Shown here: positions 6,052 through 11,958 of the stretch, in pieces
Numbering within the stretch: the stretch's first letter is position 1
How the letters are laid out: every line of letters starts with the position of its first letter
NCBI GenBank assembly: GCA_018266965.1
Contig: JAFDZJ010000352.1
Span: 1-11,958 of the forward strand
Reading direction: 5' to 3'
Length of the DNA stretch: 11,958 nt
Source of the DNA: Bacteroidota bacterium
GTDB taxonomy: Bacteria > Bacteroidota > Bacteroidia > Flavobacteriales > Weeksellaceae
The notes under the pieces: generated by a model
What the model saw: only the letters and a program-made list of their open reading frames with translations
Told to the model about the DNA's origin: nothing
Database searches by the model: none
Translations under genes and position numbers: made by a program

Positions 6052-8910
6052 TTACATATATGCTTCAATAGGTTCACAGGTACAAACTAGGTTCCTATCT
6101 CCATAAGCTTCATCTATCCTAGAAACAGAGGCAAAAAATTTATGTTCTCTTACCCAATCCAAAGGATATGCAGCTTTTTCTCTACTATATGGTTTGTCCC
6201 AAGCGTCCGAAATCACTAATTGTTCTGTATGAGGTGCATTTTTCAATACATTATTTGTGGCATCTACTTCTCCATTTACCACTTCATCTATCTCTCTTTT
6301 GATATTGATAAGTGCTTCTGCAAAACGGTCGATTTCGGCTTTGCTTTCAGATTCTGTCGGTTCTATCATCAGTGTACCTGCAACTGGGAAAGATACCGTT
6401 GGAGCATGGTATCCATAATCCATTAATCTTTTTGCAACATCTGCTACTTCTATACCGAATGATTTGAACTGACGGAAATCTACAATACATTCGTGAGCTA
6501 CTCTTCCTTTTTCATTAGCATAAAGAATTGGGAAATGTTCGGCAAGAATTTCTTTCAAATAGTTGGCATTCAAGATAGCATGAGCAGTAGATTTCATCAA
6601 ACCATCTGTACCCAACATTTTGATATAAGCATAAGAAATATTTTGTACTAATGAAGAACCATAAGGAGCAGCAGAAATAGCATCGATAGCAGTTTTTTCT
6701 CCTATCTTGATATTCGGGTTAGATGGTAAAAATGGTACTAAATGTGCAGCAACACAGATAGGTCCAACACCAGGTCCACCTCCTCCGTGTGGTATTGCAA
6801 AAGTTTTGTGCAAGTTGAGATGGCAAACATCTGCACCAATATTTCCTGGACTTGTGTATCCAACTTGTGCATTCATATTAGCACCGTCCATATATACTTG
6901 TCCTCCATTGTCATGGATAAGTTTTGTAATTTCTACAATATTATCATCAAAAAAACCGTAAGTAGAAGGGTAAGTTATCATCACACAAGAAAGATTTTCT
7001 TTGTGCAATTCAGCTTTTGATTTCAAATCCTCGAAATCTATCTCTCCGTTTTCAAGATTCTTTACCACCACTACTTTTAGTCCTGCCAATACTGCAGATG
7101 CAGGATTGGTACCGTGTGCAGATTGTGGGATAAGTACAATATTTCTATGTCCTTCTCCTTTGGATTTTTGGTATTCTCGGATTACCATTAGCCCTGCATA
7201 TTCTCCTTGAGCACCAGAATTTGGTTGGAGTGAAGTTCCTGCAAAACCAGTGATTTCAGCTAAATCTTTTTCCAACTCTCCAATCATAGTTTGGTATCCT
7301 TTTGCCTGATCAATTGGTACAAAAGGGTGTACATTTCCCCATTCTGCCCAAGACAAAGGTAACATTTCTGCTGCGGCATTCAGTTTCATAGTACAAGAAC
7401 CCAAAGAAATCATAGAGTGAGTAAGAGAAAGGTCTTTTCTTTCCAACCTTTTTATATACCTCATCAATTCGGTTTCGGTATGGTATTTTTTAAAAACTTC
7501 ATCGGTTAAGATTTCGTCTTTTCTTAATAATTCTGAAGGAATACTAATTTTTTCTTCAATTTTAATGGAGAAAGAATTTACCCCTTTGTAGTCTGCCAAT
7601 GCAGATACAAGCTTTTCCAACTTTGCAACAGAAATAGATTCGTCTATCGCAATACTTACCACATCTGTAGTAAAATAGTTAAGATTGATTTCTTTTTCTT
7701 CTAATTTTGATTTCAATATTTGTTTATCGAATTCATTTATTTTGAAAGCTACTGTATCAAAAATATTTTGTTCCATAACTTCAAACCCTAGTGTTTGGAG
7801 GGCAGATTTCAAAGTATTAGCTTTATAATGAATTTGATTGGCAATAAAATCAAGTCCACTAGCTCCATGATATACACAATACATTCCAGCCATTACTGCT
7901 AACAAAACTTGAGCAGTACATATATTGGAGGTTGCTTTTTCTCTTTTGATGTGTTGTTCTCTGGTTTGTAGTGCCATTCTTAATGCTCTTCTGCCGTACA
8001 TATCTTGAGAAACCCCAATAATTCTTCCCGGAATATCTCTTTTATACACTTCCTTACACGAAAAAAATGCAGCATGAGGACCACCATAACCCATCGGGAT
8101 ACCAAATTTTTGCGTAGTTCCTACAGCACAATCTGCACCTAGGTCAGCTGGAGATTTCAGTTTAACCAAAGCCAAAGGATCACAAGCCAAAGCTACTTGT
8201 AATGACTGCTCTTTGTATTTTTTTATAATGGTTGAATAATCTACTAATTCCCCATTTTTCCCTGGATATTGTAATAAAACCCCAAAAAATGATTCGTCCA
8301 AATCTGTGGTATCAAAATCTCCCACAACCAATTCTATATCCAATCCATCTGCTTTTGTCATTAGAACTGCTATAGTCTGTGGCAAAACCCAATTGGATAC
8401 AAAAAATTTATTGGCATTAGATTTTTTTTGTTCTTTAGTTCTATTGCTAAAAAACATGTGCATAGCTTCTGCTGCTGCAGTACTTTCGTCCAACAAAGAA
8501 GCATTTGCCAAAGGTAGTCCTGTAAGATTGGATACTACGGTCTGAAAGTTCAGTAAGGCTTCCAATCTTCCTTGGGCTATTTCCGCTTGGTAAGGTGTGT
8601 AAGCTGTGTACCAACTAGGATTTTCAAATATATTTCTTTGGATGGCTGCCGGTAAAATAGTTCCGTAATAACCAAAACCAATATAGTTATCATATAATTT
8701 GTTTTGTGAAGCCAATTCTTTGGAATGAGTTATCATTTCAAATTCGGACAAAGGAGCAGAAATGGTCAAATCTTTTTCCAAACGGATTGAGCCAGGAATA
8801 GTTTGGTTAACCAATTCATCGATTGAGGATACTCCAATTCGTTTCAACATTGCCTCTGTATCGGCTTGTGAAAGTGAAATGTGACGGTTCACAAATTGTT
8901 GTGTGTTCAT
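6052..8910 (-). CDS. gcvP: Glycine dehydrogenase (decarboxylating), P-protein
   Basis: This is the PLP-dependent P-protein of the glycine cleavage system. It decarboxylates glycine and passes the aminomethyl group to the lipoyl arm of GcvH; GcvT then makes methylene-tetrahydrofolate. At 952 residues it is the single-chain form (E. coli 957), with N- and C-terminal halves fused, unlike the two-subunit GcvPA/GcvPB. The PLP lysine is K702 in HLNLHKTF, followed by a Gly-rich loop (GGGGPG). MDGANMNAQVG and AHGTNPASA lie upstream, and the N-terminal half has the expected STAAAEAM. The ATG at 8910 gives the usual N-terminus. gcvT, gcvH and lpd are not in the window. It is downstream of the J-domain gene by 102 bases, which hold a GTACAAT dyad. 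I saw no glycine riboswitch there: the spacer is too short and AT-rich for one. Confidence 0.97.
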   Translation of the reverse strand: MNTQQFVNRHISLSQADTEAMLKRIGVSSIDELVNQTIPGSIRLEKDLTISAPLSEFEMITHSKELASQNKLYDNYIGFGYYGTILPAAIQRNIFENPSWYTAYTPYQAEIAQGRLEALLNFQTVVSNLTGLPLANASLLDESTAAAEAMHMFFSNRTKEQKKSNANKFFVSNWVLPQTIAVLMTKADGLDIELVVGDFDTTDLDESFFGVLLQYPGKNGELVDYSTIIKKYKEQSLQVALACDPLALVKLKSPADLGADCAVGTTQKFGIPMGYGGPHAAFFSCKEVYKRDIPGRIIGVSQDMYGRRALRMALQTREQHIKREKATSNICTAQVLLAVMAGMYCVYHGASGLDFIANQIHYKANTLKSALQTLGFEVMEQNIFDTVAFKINEFDKQILKSKLEEKEINLNYFTTDVVSIAIDESISVAKLEKLVSALADYKGVNSFSIKIEEKISIPSELLRKDEILTDEVFKKYHTETELMRYIKRLERKDLSLTHSMISLGSCTMKLNAAAEMLPLSWAEWGNVHPFVPIDQAKGYQTMIGELEKDLAEITGFAGTSLQPNSGAQGEYAGLMVIREYQKSKGEGHRNIVLIPQSAHGTNPASAVLAGLKVVVVKNLENGEIDFEDLKSKAELHKENLSCVMITYPSTYGFFDDNIVEITKLIHDNGGQVYMDGANMNAQVGYTSPGNIGADVCHLNLHKTFAIPHGGGGPGVGPICVAAHLVPFLPSNPNIKIGEKTAIDAISAAPYGSSLVQNISYAYIKMLGTDGLMKSTAHAILNANYLKEILAEHFPILYANEKGRVAHECIVDFRQFKSFGIEVADVAKRLMDYGYHAPTVSFPVAGTLMIEPTESESKAEIDRFAEALINIKREIDEVVNGEVDATNNVLKNAPHTEQLVISDAWDKPYSREKAAYPLDWVREHKFFASVSRIDEAYGDRNLVCTCEPIEAYM

Positions 8911-8951
8911 ATTTTTTTATTAGATTTTATTCTGAAAATGAAAGCGTAAAA

Positions 8952-8978
8952 GTACAATATTTTATAGAATTGTACAAT
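8952..8978. promoter_or_regulatory. GTACAAT dyad upstream of gcvP
   Basis: GTACAAT (8952-8958) and ATTGTAC (8969-8975) form an exact 7-bp inverted repeat. The second arm is itself the middle of a 10-bp palindrome, ATTGTACAAT (8969-8978). There are three readings. It could be an operator. It could be a weak terminator of the J-domain gene, since TTTT follows on the minus strand. Or it could be part of a gcvP promoter: minus-strand TTG, 20 bases, then TACTTTTA, one base off TAnnTTTG and about 36 bases before the ATG. The sequence alone does not choose between them. Confidence 0.4.
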
Positions 8979-9012
8979 GTTGGTTTAATATCTAAAAGTA
9001 AATTTATCTTCA

Positions 9013-9651
9013 TTAAAAACATTCCTTTACTAAAAAAAACAACATTAAAATCATTAAAAATATTCCAAATAATGCTTTTCTATTTATTTCTTTTTTTGGG
9101 GTAAAATCTGTAGGATTTTCGGTTGCTTGGAAATCTTGATTTTCATTTGTTTCCAACTCATTTGGCAACAATTCTGTAATTGTAATACCCTTTACCACAG
9201 ACTTGTTGAGTAAGGAATTGGTCGCTTGTAGAACAACATGAAATTTTCCCTCTTTGAATTCTGTAATTTTAAAATTTCTTTCTCCAAAAGGTTTTTCCAA
9301 ACCAAAAGGAAGAATCTTTACTACATCTGCATTTTGAGTTTGCCAATTCAGATGGATTACATCTCCTTTTCTAGCTCTGATTTTACTAGAAGAAAAAGAA
9401 CGGATAAAAGGAGGCTGACTGGATCGAAAACTCCTTTGTTGATGGTCAAAATTTTGATCATAAATCCGTCTTTGTTCAGGATTACTCAACAAGTCATAAG
9501 CTTCTTGAATCTCCATAAATCTCGCTTCGAAAAAAGGATCATTATCATTTTTATCCGGATGATATTTCAATGATAGCTTACGATATGCCTTCCTAACATC
9601 ATCATCAGTAGCATTTCTTTTTATTCCTAAAAAATAATAATAATCTTTCAA
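9013..9651 (-). CDS. J-domain protein with C-terminal membrane anchor, TTG start
   Basis: This 212-residue protein starts with a canonical J-domain (residues 1-68, HPD at 31-33), so it should stimulate DnaK ATPase. It lacks the Gly/Phe region, zinc fingers and CTD of DnaJ itself. Residues 73-89 are a Ser/Phe/Gln-rich linker. Residues 90-160 look like a beta-rich domain: the pattern I..G..I.L.W.T.NA..V.I, then ..F.V.L.ATN, resembles Ig-like beta-sandwich modules, but this is inference. An acidic, polar stretch follows. Residues 193-208 are one hydrophobic segment ending in KECF, which implies tail anchoring in the inner membrane with the J-domain in the cytosol. The start must be the TTG at 9651: the frame is stopped four codons upstream, and the next ATG (residue 46) would destroy the J-domain. 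It lies between purL and gcvP on the same strand; its client is unknown. Confidence 0.87.
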   Translation of the reverse strand: MKDYYYFLGIKRNATDDDVRKAYRKLSLKYHPDKNDNDPFFEARFMEIQEAYDLLSNPEQRRIYDQNFDHQQRSFRSSQPPFIRSFSSSKIRARKGDVIHLNWQTQNADVVKILPFGLEKPFGERNFKITEFKEGKFHVVLQATNSLLNKSVVKGITITELLPNELETNENQDFQATENPTDFTPKKEINRKALFGIFLMILMLFFLVKECF

Positions 9652-9679
9652 ACTTAATATTTAATAACAATTCTATAAA

Positions 9680-9712
9680 AGCCTTGCCTGTATAAAAAAC
9701 TCAGACAAGGCT
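9680..9712 (-). terminator. Probable terminator of purL
   Basis: On the minus strand an 11-bp stem (9712-9702 with 9690-9680, including one G-U pair) surrounds an 11-nt loop and is followed by TTTTAT. It starts 7 bases after the purL stop. The T-run is modest, so read-through into the J-domain gene is possible. Confidence 0.68.
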
Positions 9713-9719
9713 GATTTTT

Positions 9720-11958
9720 TTATTTAAAATACTCTACTCCGTTTTTGAAGATGTTGTGATAGTTTGCTGTTGGAATATTTCTCATCAAACCTTCTTCAAA
9801 CCTTTCAGGATGTCCCATTCTACCATAGATTTTTCCGCTTTCACTGGTAATTCCTTCTATCCCGAATAACGAATTGTTTGGGTTAAATGGCATTCCGTGG
9901 GCAACTTTACCTTCAAAATCAACATATTGAGTTGCGATTTGTCCTTTTTTGTAAAGGTCTGTCAATACTTCTTCACTCGCCATAAATCTACCCTCGCCAT
10001 GAGAAATCGGAATGGTATAGACTTCTCCTTTCATCCCTTTCAACCACGGAGAATCATCATTAATTACCTCTACGGAAACCATTTGCGAAATATGTCTTCC
10101 GATAGCATTGTGAGCCAAAGTTGGAGAGTTTTCATCTAAATCTCTAATCTCTCCATACGGCAACAATCCGGATTTTACCAAAGCTTGAAAACCGTTGCAA
10201 ATCCCTAAAATCATTCCATCTCTTCCCAAAAACTCATGAACAGCATCTTTCATTTTGGCATTTTTCAATACATTCACAATGAATTTTGCAGAACCATCTG
10301 GCTCATCTCCAGCTGAAAAACCTCCGGAGAAAACCAAAATTTGAGATTCTTTTATTTTGGCAATCCAATGATCTATTGACTCTTCCAACAAACCGAGATT
10401 GATATTTACCAATGGCAAACTTTCTACAAATGCACCTTCTTTTCTGAACGCATTTTGAGTTTCGTATTCGCAATTAGTTCCCGGGAATATCGGAGCAAAA
10501 ACTCTTGGACTCCCGATTTTATGAGTGATAATATTAATAGATTTTTTCTCAATACCATTCAATTCCTTATCCAATTCCACCACAATTTTCTTGGGTTCGT
10601 GGGTCGGGAAAAGCTCTTCAAAAGTTCCAAAATTAACTTCAAGTAATTTTTTGATATTAAATTCTAAATTATTGATTTTCAGAATTTCAGAATTTTTAAC
10701 TTCGCCTATTGCTTTAAGTAAATTATTTTCTAAATCCGTAGTAGATTCTATAATTAATCCACCGATATTTTTTGTTAAAGCCAATGACTCATCAATAGAA
10801 ATTTCAGCTCCCAAACGATTACCAAAAGACATCTTTGCAAGTGCAACAGCTACTCCACCCTCTTTGATAGTTTTCACAGAAACGATATTTCCTTTCTTAA
10901 TTTCAGAATGAATATAATCGTAAACTTCTTTCAAATCTTGATAATTTGGCAAAGTATTTTCTTGAGTTTTGTGATGGAAATGATAAATTTTGTTTCCGGC
11001 TTTTTTCAACTCCGGAGAGATTACCGTGTCTATATTTCCATTGGCACAAGCAAAAGAAATCAAAGTTGGTGGCACATGTATATCTTGGTAAGTTCCGCTC
11101 ATAGAATCTTTTCCACCAATGGCAGCCAAACCGAAATTCATTTGGGCATTGTATGCACCCAAAAGCGATGCCAAAGGTTTTCCCCATTTTTCTGGAAGTG
11201 TCCCTAATTTTTCAAAATATTCTTGGAAACTCAATCGGATATTTCTGAAATCACCACCCATAGCAACAATTTTCGCCACCGATTCTACCACTGCCAAACT
11301 CGCCCCAATCATTGAGTTTTGTTTGGAAATTTCCACATCAAAACCCCAACTGGCAAAAGAAACCGTTTTTACAAATTGGGCATCCAAAACAGGAATAGTC
11401 TGTACACAACCTTCTGTCTCGGTCATTTGATATATTCCCCCAAAAGGAAGTGTAACAGTCGTTCCGCCCACAGTAGAGTCGAACATTTCTACCAATCCTT
11501 TTTGGGAAGCCGTATTTTTATCCTTTAAAATAGACAAGAAATTTTCTTCATTAAATAAAATCTCGTCAGACTTAACTTCTTGTAAATGAGTAATTTTTGC
11601 AGTTTGTACCTTACTACAACCACTGGTATCCAAAAATTCTCTGCTGAGATCTACAATTTTTTGTCCATTCCAAAACATCTGCATTCTGCCAGAGTCTGTA
11701 ACTTTCGCCACTTCTACAGCCACAATATTTTCTGCTTCACAATATTGGATAAATGCAGCTTTATCTTTGGCATCTATTACCACCGCCATTCTTTCTTGGG
11801 ATTCGGAAATAGCCAATTCTGTTCCGTTCAGACCTTCGTATTTTAGAGGGAGACTCTCCAAACTTATTTCCAAAGAATCGGCAATTTCGCCAATAGCAAC
11901 CGAAACACCACCCGCACCAAAATCGTTGGATTTCTTCATAAGTGTGGTAACTTTTGGA
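9720..11958 (-). CDS. purL: Phosphoribosylformylglycinamidine synthase, 3' part
   Basis: This is FGAM synthase of de novo purine synthesis: FGAR + glutamine + ATP gives FGAM, in the cytosol. Only the C-terminal part, about 745 codons, is visible. The frame stays open to the window edge and the first ATG (11939) is internal, since it precedes the KKSNDFGAGG motif of the first synthetase half. Numbered from that Met, the end of the first AIRS-like half covers about 1-120. The second half covers about 140-460, with GGKDSMSG near 275-281. A class I glutamine amidotransferase domain runs from about 480. Its catalytic triad is C581 (GICNGFQ), H710 and E712 (GHPER). It is therefore the large single-chain form (normally about 1,200-1,300 residues), not the split PurL/PurQ/PurS type. 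The wording of the motifs suggests the clade shared with clostridia and Bacteroidota; that subclade call is from memory. Confidence 0.96.
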   Translation of the reverse strand, partial: PKVTTLMKKSNDFGAGGVSVAIGEIADSLEISLESLPLKYEGLNGTELAISESQERMAVVIDAKDKAAFIQYCEAENIVAVEVAKVTDSGRMQMFWNGQKIVDLSREFLDTSGCSKVQTAKITHLQEVKSDEILFNEENFLSILKDKNTASQKGLVEMFDSTVGGTTVTLPFGGIYQMTETEGCVQTIPVLDAQFVKTVSFASWGFDVEISKQNSMIGASLAVVESVAKIVAMGGDFRNIRLSFQEYFEKLGTLPEKWGKPLASLLGAYNAQMNFGLAAIGGKDSMSGTYQDIHVPPTLISFACANGNIDTVISPELKKAGNKIYHFHHKTQENTLPNYQDLKEVYDYIHSEIKKGNIVSVKTIKEGGVAVALAKMSFGNRLGAEISIDESLALTKNIGGLIIESTTDLENNLLKAIGEVKNSEILKINNLEFNIKKLLEVNFGTFEELFPTHEPKKIVVELDKELNGIEKKSINIITHKIGSPRVFAPIFPGTNCEYETQNAFRKEGAFVESLPLVNINLGLLEESIDHWIAKIKESQILVFSGGFSAGDEPDGSAKFIVNVLKNAKMKDAVHEFLGRDGMILGICNGFQALVKSGLLPYGEIRDLDENSPTLAHNAIGRHISQMVSVEVINDDSPWLKGMKGEVYTIPISHGEGRFMASEEVLTDLYKKGQIATQYVDFEGKVAHGMPFNPNNSLFGIEGITSESGKIYGRMGHPERFEEGLMRNIPTANYHNIFKNGVEYFK

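Noticed and set aside
6707..7020. Two overlapping plus-strand open frames inside gcvP
   Set aside because: They are antisense to the PLP-binding region of gcvP. Their Cys/Pro-rich products are mirror images of conserved codons, and no independent signals are seen.
8911..9012. Glycine riboswitch before gcvP
   Set aside because: The 102-base spacer is AT-rich and lacks the conserved G-rich cores and tandem aptamer layout, leaving no room for one.
11937..11939. purL starting inside the window at the ATG at 11939
   Set aside because: The frame stays open upstream to the window edge, and the Met sits in the middle of a conserved FGAM synthase motif, so the gene is cut by the window.

Overview
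The window is low-GC DNA (roughly one third G+C by eye) with no Shine-Dalgarno-like sequence before its starts. It has several TAnnTTTG-type promoter boxes, lipoprotein and enzyme sequences of flavobacterial style, and compact genes separated by small hairpin terminators. This points to a member of Bacteroidota, class Flavobacteriia, probably near Chryseobacterium and its relatives (Weeksellaceae). The placement comes from protein and promoter style, not from a marker gene.

Layout from left to right. Positions 1-460 hold no credible gene. They carry an imperfect 77-bp tandem duplication with conserved small dyads, then a stretch richer in G+C and poor in T. Positions 524-2641 (minus) encode an M13 (neprilysin/PepO-like) zinc endopeptidase lipoprotein with a short collagen-like linker. 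Across a 101-bp divergent spacer, 2743-4989 (plus) encodes a FUSC/YccS-type inner-membrane protein. It converges on deoD (5088-5795, minus; hexameric purine nucleoside phosphorylase), with one shared hairpin terminator between them. Then come gcvP (6052-8910, minus; glycine decarboxylase P-protein), a J-domain protein with a C-terminal membrane anchor and a TTG start (9013-9651, minus), and the 3' part of purL (9720 to the window edge, minus; FGAM synthase).

Three of the six proteins belong to purine and one-carbon metabolism: PurL in de novo synthesis, GcvP in making one-carbon units from glycine, and DeoD in salvage. They are on one strand, but hairpins after purL and gcvP and separate upstream signals argue against a single operon. 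The other three concern the envelope: an outer-membrane-type lipoprotein protease, an inner-membrane FUSC protein, and a membrane-tethered DnaK co-chaperone.

I see no phage, insertion sequence, CRISPR array, tRNA, rRNA, or defence or biosynthetic cluster. This is mostly a core-genome segment. The parts worth a second look are the repeat-bearing noncoding region at the left end, the domain layout and start codon of the J-domain protein, and the GTACAAT dyad in front of gcvP.
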